From Pseudomonadota bacterium (GTDB taxonomy: Bacteria > Pseudomonadota > Gammaproteobacteria > Xanthomonadales > Rhodanobacteraceae): a DNA stretch of 64,000 bases. The translations under genes and the position numbers were made by a program. The notes under the pieces were generated by a model that ran no database searches, was not told where the DNA came from, and saw only the letters and a program-made list of their open reading frames with translations. Below are positions 54,103 through 62,897 of this stretch, piece after piece (the first letter of the stretch is position 1; each line of letters starts with the position of its first letter). Location of the stretch: positions 3,818 through 67,817 of the forward strand of contig JAEYZH010000049.1 in the NCBI GenBank assembly GCA_023430685.1. The letters are read 5' to 3'.

Positions 54103-54783
54103 ATGCGCCTTGCCCTGCCCCTGATCGCGCTGCTCGCGCTGTTCGCCCTGCCCGCCCTTGCCGGGGAAGAGGAGAACGGGCGTGCGTCCAACGCGGTGCG
54201 CGTGCTCAAGGAAGTCATGCAGGCGCCGGACAAGGCGATCCCGAAGGACCTGCTCGAAAGCGCGCATGCGATCGCGGTGATCCCAGACGTCATCAAGGCC
54301 GGCCTCGTCGTCGGCGGGCGCCACGGCAAGGGCCTGATCTCCGTGAAGTCCGCGAACGGCACCTGGTCCAATCCCGCGTTCGTGAGCCTGACCGGCGGCA
54401 GCGTCGGCTTCCAGGCCGGCGTGTCGTCGACCGACGTGATCCTCGTATTCCGCACCCAGCGCGGCGTCGATTCGATCGTGCACGGCAAGTTCACGCTCGG
54501 CGCCGACGCGTCCGCGGCGGCCGGGCCGGTCGGCCGCTCCGCGCAGGCCTCGACCGACGCGCAGCTCAAGGCCGAGATCTTCTCGTATTCGCGCGCACGC
54601 GGTCTGTTCGCGGGCGCTGCGCTCGACGGCACCGCGCTGCGCATCGACCACGACGCGAACCAGGCGACCTACGGCAGCGGCATCACCGCGCGCAGGATCT
54701 TCGACGGCGGCGTCACCGACGTGCCGTCGGCCATCGTGGACTTCCGCGACCTGCTCGAGGAGTACACTACGCCGCAAGGATGA
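54103..54783 (+). CDS. SYLF (Ysc84/actin-binding-like) lipid-binding protein
   Basis: 226 residues from the ATG at 54103 (GGAG upstream). A signal peptide ends LPALA (about residue 20). IAVIPDVIKAGLVVGGRHGKGLISVK, GSVGFQAGVSSTDVILVFRT and YSRARGLFAGAALDG are the hallmarks of the SYLF domain. Bacterial members are exported proteins of unclear role that bind lipids in other systems. It precedes tatA by about 100 bases. Confidence 0.87.
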   Translation: MRLALPLIALLALFALPALAGEEENGRASNAVRVLKEVMQAPDKAIPKDLLESAHAIAVIPDVIKAGLVVGGRHGKGLISVKSANGTWSNPAFVSLTGGSVGFQAGVSSTDVILVFRTQRGVDSIVHGKFTLGADASAAAGPVGRSAQASTDAQLKAEIFSYSRARGLFAGAALDGTALRIDHDANQATYGSGITARRIFDGGVTDVPSAIVDFRDLLEEYTTPQG

Positions 54784-54882
54784 GGCGCGGTCGCGGCGGC
54801 CATCCGGACGACCGGCACTGTTGCCGCCGCCCGCGCGCGGCACAATGGCGGACCGCATCGCAGCTTTCGAGGACACCCTGTC

Positions 54883-55110
54883 ATGGGCAGTTTCAGCATC
54901 TGGCACTGGCTCGTCGTGCTGGCCATCGTCGCGCTCGTATTCGGCACCAAGCGCCTGCGCAACATCGGCGAGGACGTCGGCGCGGCGATCAAGAGCTTCC
55001 GCAAGGGCATGAACGAAGGCGAGGACAAGGATCCGGCACAGCTCAAGGCCGATCCGCCGCCGGTGCAGCCCGAGGCCGAACGCGCCAAGTCCGGGCACGC
55101 CGAGTCCTGA
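54883..55110 (+). CDS. tatA: Sec-independent protein translocase subunit TatA
   Basis: 75 residues. One N-terminal membrane segment ([20 protein letters not shown]) with the FG hinge, followed by an amphipathic helix ([16 protein letters not shown]) and an acidic tail. It forms the translocation pore of the Tat system. tatB and tatC follow. Confidence 0.96.
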   Translation: MGSFSIWHWLVVLAIVALVFGTKRLRNIGEDVGAAIKSFRKGMNEGEDKDPAQLKADPPPVQPEAERAKSGHAES

Positions 55111-55152
55111 TCCACCCGCGCGGCGCGCCGCGCCGCCTCGCCCGGAACCGCC

Positions 55153-55464
55153 ATGTTCGACGTCGGATTCAGCGAAATCGCGCTGATCGCGGTGGTCGCG
55201 TTGCTCGTGCTCGGCCCCGAACGGCTGCCGCGCGCGGCGCGCACCGTCGGCGCACTGCTGCGCCGCTTGCGCTCGGGCTGGCAGGGCGTGCGCAGCGAGA
55301 TCGAGCGCGAACTCGCGGCCGAGGACCTCAAGCGCACGATCCATGACACGCGTCGCGCGGCGGACCTGCGCGCCGACGTCGCGGCGGCCGCAGCCGACAT
55401 CGAAAGCGCGGCGCAGCCGATCCCACATTCCGCGCCGCCACCGGACGACCATGGCCGCGCCTGA
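55153..55464 (+). CDS. tatB: Sec-independent protein translocase subunit TatB
   Basis: 103 residues. MFDVGFSEIALIAVVALLVLGPERLPRAART, with the Glu of the membrane helix and the GPERLP motif, is TatB. The amphipathic region is short. Its end overlaps the tatC start by 14 bases. Confidence 0.95.
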   Translation: MFDVGFSEIALIAVVALLVLGPERLPRAARTVGALLRRLRSGWQGVRSEIERELAAEDLKRTIHDTRRAADLRADVAAAAADIESAAQPIPHSAPPPDDHGRA

Positions 55465-56218
55465 TCCCGCCGACGGCGAGGAGATGTCGTTCGTCTCGCA
55501 CCTCGTCGAACTGCGATCGCGCCTGCTGAAGTGCGTGGCGACCGTGCTGCTCGTGCTGGTCGCGCTGGTGCCGTTCGCGAACAAGCTCTACGGACTGCTC
55601 GCCAAGCCACTGGTCGGTCACCTTCCAAGCGGCGGCACGATGATCGCGACCGAGGTCGCCTCGCCGTTCCTCACGCCGCTCAAGCTCGCGTTCTTCGTCG
55701 CGCTGTTCGCCTCGATGCCGGTGATCCTTTACCAGCTCTGGGCGTTCGTCGCGCCGGGCCTGTACCGGCACGAGAAACGGCTCGCGACGCCGATCCTCGT
55801 GTCTTCGGTGCTGCTGTTCTACGTCGGCTGCGCGTTCGCCTATTTCTTCGTGCTGCCCGCGGTATTCGCGTTCATGACCGCGATCGCTCCCGAGGGCGTA
55901 TCGGTGATGCCGGACATCGGCAAGTACCTCGATTTCGTCCTGGTCCTGTTCCTCTCGTTCGGGCTGTGCTTCGAGGTGCCGGTGGTCCTCGTGATCCTGG
56001 TCGCGCTCGGCGTCACCACGCCCGCGCGGCTCGCGGATGGCCGCCGCTATGCGATCGTCGGCGCGTTCGTGATCGCGGCGGTGCTGACGCCGCCGGACAT
56101 CCTCTCGCAGATGATGCTCGCGGTGCCGATGTGCCTGCTCTACGAAGTCGGCATCATCGGGGCGCGCAGCGTGACGCGTCGCGCCGACGGCCCGCACGCA
56201 CCCGCGGCCGATGGCTGA
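55451..56218 (+). CDS. tatC: Sec-independent protein translocase subunit TatC
   Basis: 255 residues from the ATG at 55451, with six membrane segments. The N-terminal FVSHLVELRSRL carries the glutamate that binds the twin-arginine signal, and ATEVASPFLTPLKLAFFVAL and LTPPDILSQMMLAVPMCLLYE are conserved. With TatB it recognises folded substrates. The operon is tatABC in canonical order. Confidence 0.97.
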   Translation: MAAPDPADGEEMSFVSHLVELRSRLLKCVATVLLVLVALVPFANKLYGLLAKPLVGHLPSGGTMIATEVASPFLTPLKLAFFVALFASMPVILYQLWAFVAPGLYRHEKRLATPILVSSVLLFYVGCAFAYFFVLPAVFAFMTAIAPEGVSVMPDIGKYLDFVLVLFLSFGLCFEVPVVLVILVALGVTTPARLADGRRYAIVGAFVIAAVLTPPDILSQMMLAVPMCLLYEVGIIGARSVTRRADGPHAPAADG

Positions 56219-56456
56219 ACGCCTGCCATACACCTGCGAAGGGATTCACAAATCGTGACAGCGGCTGGCCCGCCCGCTGCGCCGCGCATGGTTACACTTC
56301 TGCAAGAGGCGCAATTTGCCTCCATCGCGCGGCCTGTACGGCACTCCGCTGTGGCACCCGTGACGGGTCGGCGCAATGGAGTGCCGAAACGCCGCGACAA
56401 CGCGCGCGTGGAACGAGATTCCGCCGCGCATCGTGCAGCCACCAGTGGAATCGACA

Positions 56457-56666
56457 ATGAAGAAGACCACGACCGCGAACGAGGACGCGCGCGACGCGAG
56501 CCTGCGCGTGTCCAAGCGCGTGCGCGACAGCCTCAAGGCCGCCGCTGCGGTGATGGGGCGTCCGCTCTACGACGTCACCAACGAAGCGATCAGCCAGTAC
56601 CTGTCCGGCCTGCGCCTCGGCGATCCGCTCGCCGCGATCCGGCGCGCGGGACGCACGCGTCGCTGA
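56457..56666 (+). CDS. Small ribbon-helix-helix-like protein
   Basis: 69 residues from the ATG at 56457. SLRVSKRVRDSLKAAAAVMGRPLYDVTNEAISQYLSG has a basic strand followed by two helices, as in Arc/MetJ-type repressors, but it is too short and divergent for certain assignment. It is isolated: no toxin gene follows. The minus-strand GATase gene ends 40 bases further on. Confidence 0.55.
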   Translation: MKKTTTANEDARDASLRVSKRVRDSLKAAAAVMGRPLYDVTNEAISQYLSGLRLGDPLAAIRRAGRTRR

Positions 56667-56705
56667 TCCGCTCCGCGCGCGCGCAGGCCGATTTCGCGCT
56701 GCGCC

Positions 56706-57461
56706 TCACGCTCGACGCGCCGCGCGCGCCAGTCCCCTGAAACGCCGCAACAGGCGCCGCGCATGCGGCGCCGGTGCTTCGCCGCGCGCGTCGCAGCATG
56801 GACCGACGCAGTTGCTTCGCAGCGGCAGGCGGTTGTAGGCACGCATCGCTTCGACGCTGAATTCAGGATGGAACTGCAGTCCCCACGCATGCGGCGCGTA
56901 GCGCACCGCGTGATGCGGATCGTGCGCGGATCGCGCAAGCGCGGTCGCGCCCGGCGGCAATTCGAGCACGCTCTGCGAATGCGTCGCGTGCGCGAGGAAG
57001 CGCCGTGGCGCCGCGCCGAGCAGGTGGTCGTCGTCGGCTTCGTCGGTACGCTCGATGCATACCGTGCCGACTTCGCGCCCGCCGGGGTGGTAGTCGACGC
57101 GCCCGCCGAGCGCATGCGCGAGCAGCTGGTGCCCGTAGCAGACGCCGAGCACGGGCAGGCCGGCGTCGATTGCCGCGCGCAGCCAGGCAGCCGTCTGTTC
57201 GCTCCATTGCTCGCGCTCGCTGACCATCGCGGGCGAGCCGGTCACGATCGCGCCTGCGTGCCGCCCGGGATCGGGCAGCTCGGCGCCTGCATGCGCATGC
57301 ACGATGTCGACTTCGTCCCGGCGCAGGCCGAGGCCGCGCCGGAACCAGTCGGCGAAGTCGCCGTGACGCGGGCGCAGCTGCGGCAAGGTATGGCCGGTCT
57401 GCACGATAAGGAAGCGCGACGCACGCGGGTCTTGCAAGTCATCGTCTCCGGGTGAACGCAC
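56706..57461 (-). CDS. Class I glutamine amidotransferase-like protein
   Basis: 251 residues from a GTG at 57461, three bases after the stop of the upstream ATPase gene; no ATG fits. The nucleophile elbow is VLGVCYGHQLLAHALGG and the His-Glu pair is WGLQFHPEF, with the second Glu spaced as in GMP-synthase-like GATases. The catalytic triad is intact; the acceptor partner is unknown. GVRVDYH-type context and HPGGREVG resemble stand-alone GATase proteins of the YfeJ/GuaA-like group. Confidence 0.82.
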   Translation of the reverse strand: MRSPGDDDLQDPRASRFLIVQTGHTLPQLRPRHGDFADWFRRGLGLRRDEVDIVHAHAGAELPDPGRHAGAIVTGSPAMVSEREQWSEQTAAWLRAAIDAGLPVLGVCYGHQLLAHALGGRVDYHPGGREVGTVCIERTDEADDDHLLGAAPRRFLAHATHSQSVLELPPGATALARSAHDPHHAVRYAPHAWGLQFHPEFSVEAMRAYNRLPLRSNCVGPCCDARGEAPAPHARRLLRRFRGLARAARRA

Positions 57462-57464
57462 GCA

Positions 57465-59288
57465 TCAGTCGATCGGCGGCAGCACGTTCGCCACTTCGGC
57501 GATCGTCGTGATGCCGCGCGCGACCTGCGCCGCCGCCGACGCGCGCAGCGGCTGCAGGCCTTCGGCGTACGCGGTCTCGGCGAGCTTGGCGAGGTTCATG
57601 TCGGGCTGGATCAGCGCGCGGATCGCGGGCGAGATGCGCAGCATTTCGTAGATCCCGGTGCGACCGAGGAATCCGGTCTTGCGGCATTCGAGGCAGCCTT
57701 TCGGTCCGAACGTCTTCGCCGGCGGCGGCAACGGCCAGCGATGCGTGAGCGCGGCCCACGCCTGCACGTCGAGCGGCACCTCCACCTTGCAGTGCGGGCA
57801 CAGCGTGCGCACGAGGCGCTGCGCGACGACCCCGGTCAGCGTGGACTGGATCAGGTAGTTCGGCACGCCGAGGTCGAGCAGGCGCGTCAACGCGCTCGGC
57901 GCATCGTTGGTGTGCAGCGTGGACAGCACGAGATGTCCGGTCAGCGAGGCCTGCACCGCCATCTGCGCGGTCTCGAGGTCGCGGATCTCGCCGACCATGA
58001 TGATGTCGGGGTCCTGCCGCATCAGCGTGCGCACGCCGGCCGCGAAATCGAGGTCGATCGCGTTGTGCACCTGCATCTGGTTGAACTCGGCGCTCACCAT
58101 CTCGATCGGGTCTTCGACCGTGCAGACGTTGAGGTCGGGCGTCGCGAGCACCTTGAGCGTCGAATACAGCGTCGTGGTCTTGCCCGATCCGGTCGGGCCG
58201 GTGACGAGCACGATCCCGTGCGGGCGATCGACGAACTCGCGCCAGGTCTTTTCCTCCGACGGCGAGAACCCGAGCTGGCGGAATTCCTTGACCACGATGT
58301 CCGGGTCGAAGATGCGCATCACGATCTTCTCGCCGAATGCGGTCGGCATCGACGACAGGCGCAGCTCCACTTCCCGTCCGCCCTGCGAGCGCGTCTTGAT
58401 GCGGCCGTCCTGCGGGCGGCGCTTCTCGGCGACATCCATGCGCCCGAGGATCTTGATGCGCGAAGTGACCGCGGTCATCACCGGCGTCGGCAACTCGAAC
58501 ACCTTGTGCATCACGCCGTCGATGCGGAAGCGGATCGGGCTGGTGTCGCGGCGCGGCTCGAGGTGGATGTCGGACGCGCGCTGCTCGAACGCGTACTGCA
58601 GCAGCCAGTCGACGATGTGCACGACGTGGCGGTCGTCGACGCCGACATCACCGGTCTTGCCGAGTTCGACCAGCTGCTCGAAGTTGAGGATCGCGCGCCC
58701 GTCGTGCAGGTCGCCCTTCGCGTCCTTCGCGCGCTGGATCGAGCGCTGCACGCTCCACCACTCGGCGAGGTAACGCCCGACATCGACGGGGCTCGCGACC
58801 ACGCGCTGGATGTCGCGCCGCAGGATGTGGCCGAGGTCGGCGACCCAGCGCGTGTCGAACGGCTCGGGCGTCGCGAACACCACCTGCATCTCGGTCACCG
58901 CGACCGGCAGGATGCGGTAGCGCGTCGCATAGGCGTGGCTGACGACCTGGGTGACCGCGGCCACGTCGATCTTCATCGGATCGACCTTGATGTACGGCAG
59001 GTTCGCGCGCTGCGCGAGCCACTGGGTGAGCACCTCGAGGCTCAGCGGCTTGTCCGGGTGGCGCTGGTCGGGAAGCTTCAGGTTAGCGACGAGTACCAGC
59101 GGATGCAGTTCGGTGCGCCCGCGCGCGGTGCGTACGTCTGCCCGCACGCGCGTCGCGTCGCCGTCGGTGATGACGCCGTCGGCGACCAGCGCGGCCAGCG
59201 TTTCGTCGAGGTCGAGCCGCTGGTGCAGGCCGAGCGCAGGCGCTGCCGCGGGCTTGCCACCGCTCGCTTGCGGGGTCACGCTGGCCAT
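57465..59288 (-). CDS. Type II secretion / type IV pilus ATPase (GspE/PilB family), orphan
   Basis: 607 residues. An N-terminal GspE-like domain (about 30-150) precedes the ATPase core. This has Asp boxes with EQRASDIHLEP, Walker A GPTGSGKTTT, Walker B-adjacent QDPDIIMVGEIRD, the His box TLHTNDAPSA, and a tetracysteine zinc motif (LCPHC ... GCLEC). Near the end GRTGIYEMLRIS is typical. No other secretion or pilin genes adjoin it, so the machine it serves is unknown. It is divergent from glyQ. Confidence 0.88.
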   Translation of the reverse strand: MASVTPQASGGKPAAAPALGLHQRLDLDETLAALVADGVITDGDATRVRADVRTARGRTELHPLVLVANLKLPDQRHPDKPLSLEVLTQWLAQRANLPYIKVDPMKIDVAAVTQVVSHAYATRYRILPVAVTEMQVVFATPEPFDTRWVADLGHILRRDIQRVVASPVDVGRYLAEWWSVQRSIQRAKDAKGDLHDGRAILNFEQLVELGKTGDVGVDDRHVVHIVDWLLQYAFEQRASDIHLEPRRDTSPIRFRIDGVMHKVFELPTPVMTAVTSRIKILGRMDVAEKRRPQDGRIKTRSQGGREVELRLSSMPTAFGEKIVMRIFDPDIVVKEFRQLGFSPSEEKTWREFVDRPHGIVLVTGPTGSGKTTTLYSTLKVLATPDLNVCTVEDPIEMVSAEFNQMQVHNAIDLDFAAGVRTLMRQDPDIIMVGEIRDLETAQMAVQASLTGHLVLSTLHTNDAPSALTRLLDLGVPNYLIQSTLTGVVAQRLVRTLCPHCKVEVPLDVQAWAALTHRWPLPPPAKTFGPKGCLECRKTGFLGRTGIYEMLRISPAIRALIQPDMNLAKLAETAYAEGLQPLRASAAAQVARGITTIAEVANVLPPID

Positions 59289-59317
59289 GGATTCGGGTCC
59301 GAGGTCGGCATCATCGT

Positions 59318-59323
59318 TATACT
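59318..59323 (+). promoter_or_regulatory. -10 element upstream of glyQ
   Basis: TATACT (5 of 6 matches to TATAAT), 38 bases before the glyQ ATG. A clear -35 is not seen. It lies in the divergent region shared with the GspE-like gene. Confidence 0.4.
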
Positions 59324-59361
59324 AGCGCGCTTTTCACGCGCGACTTTGTGAGCCAGGCACC

Positions 59362-60267
59362 ATGCCAGGACCGACCTTCCAGGACCTCATCCAGATCCTC
59401 AACCGCTACTGGGCCGCGCAGGGCTGCGTGCTGCTGCAGCCGCTCGACACCGAGGTCGGCGCCGGCACGTTCCATCCCGCGACGTTCCTGCGCGCGATCG
59501 GCCCCGAACCGTGGGCCGCAGCCTACGTGCAGCCGTCGCGCCGGCCGACCGATGGCCGCTACGGCGAGAATCCGAACCGGCTGCAGCACTACTACCAGTA
59601 CCAGGTGGTGCTGAAGCCGAACCCCGACGACATCCTCGACCTCTACATCGGTTCGCTCGCGGCGCTCGGCGTCGATCCGCTCGTGCACGACCTGCGCTTC
59701 GTCGAGGACAACTGGGAGTCGCCGACGCTCGGCGCCTGGGGCCTCGGCTGGGAGGTGTGGCTGAACGGCATGGAGGTCACGCAGTTCACCTACTTCCAGC
59801 AGGCGGGCGGGCTCGAGTGCCGGCCGGTGACCGGCGAGATCACCTACGGCCTCGAGCGCCTCGCGATGTACCTGCAGAACGTCGACAACGTCTACGACCT
59901 GGTCTGGACCGTCGCGCCGCACGGCGTCGTCACCTACGGCGACGTGTTCCACCAGAACGAGGTGGAGCAGAGCACCTACAACTTCGAACACGCGAACGTC
60001 GCCAGGCTGCTCGAATGGTTCGATACCTGCGAGGCGGAAGCCGCACGCCTGGTCGAGGCGGGCCTGCCGCTGCCGGCGTACGAACAGGTGATGAAGGCGA
60101 GCCACACGTTCAACCTGCTCGACGCGCGCCGCGCGATCAGCGTGACCGAACGCCAGCGCTACATCCTGCGCGTGCGCACGCTCTCGCGCAGCGTCGCCGC
60201 CGCGTACCACGCGCAGCGCGAGAAGCTCGGCTTCCCGGGGCTGCGTCGCACGCCCGCGGCCGCGTGA
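59362..60267 (+). CDS. glyQ: Glycyl-tRNA synthetase alpha subunit
   Basis: 301 residues. [68 protein letters not shown]: only the motif starts are quoted here as [16 protein letters not shown] and [19 protein letters not shown]. These, with [20 protein letters not shown], identify the alpha chain of the bacterial alpha2-beta2 enzyme that charges tRNA-Gly. glyS follows after 106 bases. Confidence 0.98.
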   Translation: MPGPTFQDLIQILNRYWAAQGCVLLQPLDTEVGAGTFHPATFLRAIGPEPWAAAYVQPSRRPTDGRYGENPNRLQHYYQYQVVLKPNPDDILDLYIGSLAALGVDPLVHDLRFVEDNWESPTLGAWGLGWEVWLNGMEVTQFTYFQQAGGLECRPVTGEITYGLERLAMYLQNVDNVYDLVWTVAPHGVVTYGDVFHQNEVEQSTYNFEHANVARLLEWFDTCEAEAARLVEAGLPLPAYEQVMKASHTFNLLDARRAISVTERQRYILRVRTLSRSVAAAYHAQREKLGFPGLRRTPAAA

Positions 60268-60373
60268 GGCTCGCGAACCCGATGCATGCACGGCCCGCAC
60301 GAGCGGGCATCCATCGCCAGCCACGCGCGCGCGCCGTCCGCTCGCGCGGATCGACGCCAGGAATGACCGCCCG

Positions 60374-62515
60374 ATGAGCCACGACCACGCCTCCCTGCTG
60401 ATCGAACTCGGCACCGAAGAGCTGCCGCCGAAGGCGCTCGACGAACTCGCTGGCGCGTTCGCGGGCGGCGTCGTCGACGGCCTCGCGCGCCGCGGCATCG
60501 CGTTCGATGCCGCGCAGGCGAAGACGTTCTGTTCGCCGCGGCGACTCGCGGTACTGGTTCCGGGCGTCGCCGCCCGGCAGCCGCCGCAGAAGTCCGAAGT
60601 GCTCGGCCCGTACCTCAACATCGGCCTCGATGCAAACGGTGCGCCGACGCCGGCGCTCACCGGCTTCGCGTCGAAGAACGGCGTCGCGATCGACGAGCTG
60701 CAACGTGCCAGCGATGCGAAGGGCGAGCGGTTCGTCGCGCGCAGCGAGAAGCCGGGCCAGCCGACCGCGGCCTTGCTGCCCGAGATCCTGGTCGAAGCAT
60801 TGAAGGCGCTGCCGGTACCGAAGCCGATGCGCTGGGGCGACCGCGACTTCGCGTTCGTGCGCCCCGCGCACTGGCTGGTCGTGTTGCACGGCGACCAGGT
60901 CGTCGAGTGCGAGGCGCTCGGCCTCGCGTCGGGCCGCATGTCGCGCGGCCACCGCTTCCATCACCCGCACCCAGTGCACGTCGCCGATGCCGATTCCTGG
61001 CTCGACGCGCTGCGCGAGGCGAAGGTGCTCGCCGATCCGGCCGAGCGCCGCGCTCGCGTGCGCGCCGAAGTCGCGCGCGTCGCGCCTGCCGGCGCGATAC
61101 CGCGCCTCGGCGACGCGCTCTGCGACGAGATCGCGAACCTCACCGAATGGCCGGTCGCGATCGCGTGCACGTTCGAGCGCGAGTTCCTTTCGGTACCGCC
61201 CGAAGCGCTCGTGACGACGATGGAGACGAACCAGAAATTCGTGCCGACGTTCGATGCGGATGGCCGCCTCACCGAGCACTTCGTCGGCGTCGCGAACATC
61301 GAGTCGAAGGATCCGCGCGAGATCCGCATGGGTTACGAACGCGTGATCCGCCCTCGCTTCGCCGACGCGAAGTTCTTCTTCGACAAGGACCTGGAGACGC
61401 CGCTCGCGGCGCAGCAGCAGGCGCTCGAGAACGTCACCTACCAGCAGGCGCTCGGTAGCGTCTGGAGCAAGTGCGTGCGCGTGGCCGAGCTTGCGCGCGT
61501 GATCGCGAACCGCGTCGGGGTCGACGCCGGCCTCGCGACGCGCGCGGCCGCGCTCTCGAAGTGCGACCTGATGACGCGCATGGTCGGCGAATTCCCGGAG
61601 CTGCAGGGCGTGATGGGCCGCTACTACGCGACCGCCGGCGGCGAACCCGCCGAGGTCGCGCAGGCGCTCGACGAGTTCTACGCGCCGCGCTTCGCGGGCG
61701 ATGCGATCGCACGGGGCAGGGTCGGACAGGTGCTCGGCGTCGCCGAGCGCATCGACACGCTCGCGGGCATCTTCGCGGTCGGCATGAAGCCGTCGGGCAA
61801 CAAGGATCCGTTCGCGCTGCGGCGCGCCGCGCTCGGGCTCGCGCGCACGCTGATCGAAGGCGGCCTGCCGCTCGACCTCCCCGCGCAATGGCAGGAAGCT
61901 TTCGCGCTGTTGCCCGAGTCCGCGCTCACCGCCGGGCTGCCCAGGACCAGGGACGGCCACCCGCCGCAACTCGATGCGGGCGCGCGGCGGGCCGAACTCG
62001 CACATGAGGTGCACGCCTTCGTGGTCGACCGCCTGCGCGGCTACTACGCCGACCAGGGCATCGCGGGTGAAGCGTTCGAAGCCGTGCGCGCGCTCGCGCC
62101 GGCCGACCTCACCGATTTCGACGCGCGCGTGCGCGCGGTCGCGGCGTTCTCGCGCCTGCCCGAAGCGCAGGCCCTCGCCGCGGCGAACAAGCGCATCGGC
62201 AACATCCTGCGCCAGGCCGGCGTGTCGACGCCCGGCGCGATCGATCCCGCGCGGCTCGAGGCCGGCGCCGAGCGCGAGCTCGCCGACGCGCTCGCGGGCG
62301 CGGAAACCGACGGCGCGCCGCTGCTCGCGACGCGCGATTACGTCGGGCTGCTCACGCGCCTCGCGCGCCTGCGCGATGCGGTCGACCGTTACTTCGACGC
62401 GGTGATGGTGATGGCAGACGACGAGGCAGTGCGCGCGAACCGTCTCGCGCTGCTCGGCCGCCTGCGCAACCTGTTCCTGCAAGTGGCCGACATCTCGCTG
62501 CTGCCGGGTACCTGA
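60374..62515 (+). CDS. glyS: Glycyl-tRNA synthetase beta subunit
   Basis: 713 residues. LLIELGTEELPPKALDEL at the N terminus, FVGVANIESKDPREIRMGYERVIRPR and the HD-like KCDLMTRMVGEFPELQGVMGRYYA are diagnostic. GMKPSGNKDPFALRRAALGLAR and a C-terminal anticodon-binding helical domain complete the chain. The REP array begins about 50 bases after its stop. Confidence 0.98.
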   Translation: MSHDHASLLIELGTEELPPKALDELAGAFAGGVVDGLARRGIAFDAAQAKTFCSPRRLAVLVPGVAARQPPQKSEVLGPYLNIGLDANGAPTPALTGFASKNGVAIDELQRASDAKGERFVARSEKPGQPTAALLPEILVEALKALPVPKPMRWGDRDFAFVRPAHWLVVLHGDQVVECEALGLASGRMSRGHRFHHPHPVHVADADSWLDALREAKVLADPAERRARVRAEVARVAPAGAIPRLGDALCDEIANLTEWPVAIACTFEREFLSVPPEALVTTMETNQKFVPTFDADGRLTEHFVGVANIESKDPREIRMGYERVIRPRFADAKFFFDKDLETPLAAQQQALENVTYQQALGSVWSKCVRVAELARVIANRVGVDAGLATRAAALSKCDLMTRMVGEFPELQGVMGRYYATAGGEPAEVAQALDEFYAPRFAGDAIARGRVGQVLGVAERIDTLAGIFAVGMKPSGNKDPFALRRAALGLARTLIEGGLPLDLPAQWQEAFALLPESALTAGLPRTRDGHPPQLDAGARRAELAHEVHAFVVDRLRGYYADQGIAGEAFEAVRALAPADLTDFDARVRAVAAFSRLPEAQALAAANKRIGNILRQAGVSTPGAIDPARLEAGAERELADALAGAETDGAPLLATRDYVGLLTRLARLRDAVDRYFDAVMVMADDEAVRANRLALLGRLRNLFLQVADISLLPGT

Positions 62516-62893
62516 GCTTCGTTCGCTCGCCCACGGCGGTGTGCGCCTGCAGCGAGCGTACGATTCCGTAGGAGCCCACCCTGTGGGCGATCCGCGCAGG
62601 AAACCGGCCGTGCGCGGACCTCCCGATTGGCGCGCGCATCGCGCACAGGGTGCGCTCCTACGGGCGTCAAGGTGTCGGCTTTTTCGTAGGCGCCCACCCT
62701 GTGGGCGATCCGCGCAGGAGAGCGGCCATGCGCAGACCTCCCGAGTGGCGCGCGCATCGCGCACAGGGTGCGCTCCTACACGCGTCAAGGTGTCGGCTTT
62801 TTCGTAGGAGCCCACCCTGTGGGCGATCCGCGCAGGAAACCGGCTGTGCGCGGACCTCCGGATTGGCGCGCGCATCGCGCACAGGATGCGCTC
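62516..62893. other. Gene-free stretch filled by a REP/BIME array
   Basis: About 50 bases of ordinary spacer and then three tandem 118-base units, the last of which runs a few bases into the stop region of the SpoIIE phosphatase gene. No transposase or RAYT gene adjoins it. Confidence 0.75.
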
Positions 62894-62897
62894 CTAC
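62568..62897. repeat. Array of three BIME units with exact 118-base period
   Basis: Units at 62568-62661, 62686-62779 and 62804-62897 are 94 bases each, separated by two near-identical 24-base spacers. Each begins GTAGGAGCCCACC (GTAGGCGC in the second) and ends GCGCTCCTAC. The left hairpin is GCCCAC-CCT-GTGGGC. The right hairpin is GCGCAC-AGG-GTGCGC (one change in the third unit). The two halves are inverted copies of one REP. The array overlaps the end of the phosphatase gene (stop near 62894). Confidence 0.9.

Noticed and set aside
56457..56666. Antitoxin of a toxin-antitoxin pair
   Set aside because: The protein is RHH-like, but no adjacent small toxin gene exists on either strand.
60137..62875. 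A 912-codon minus-strand frame opposite glyS and across the REP array
   Set aside because: It is antisense to a certain gene, and its repetitive beginning is simply the translation of the BIME units.
62568..62897. CRISPR array
   Set aside because: The repeats are 94 bases with internal inverted symmetry, and the spacers are near-identical 24-mers. Only three units are present and no cas gene. BIME fits better.
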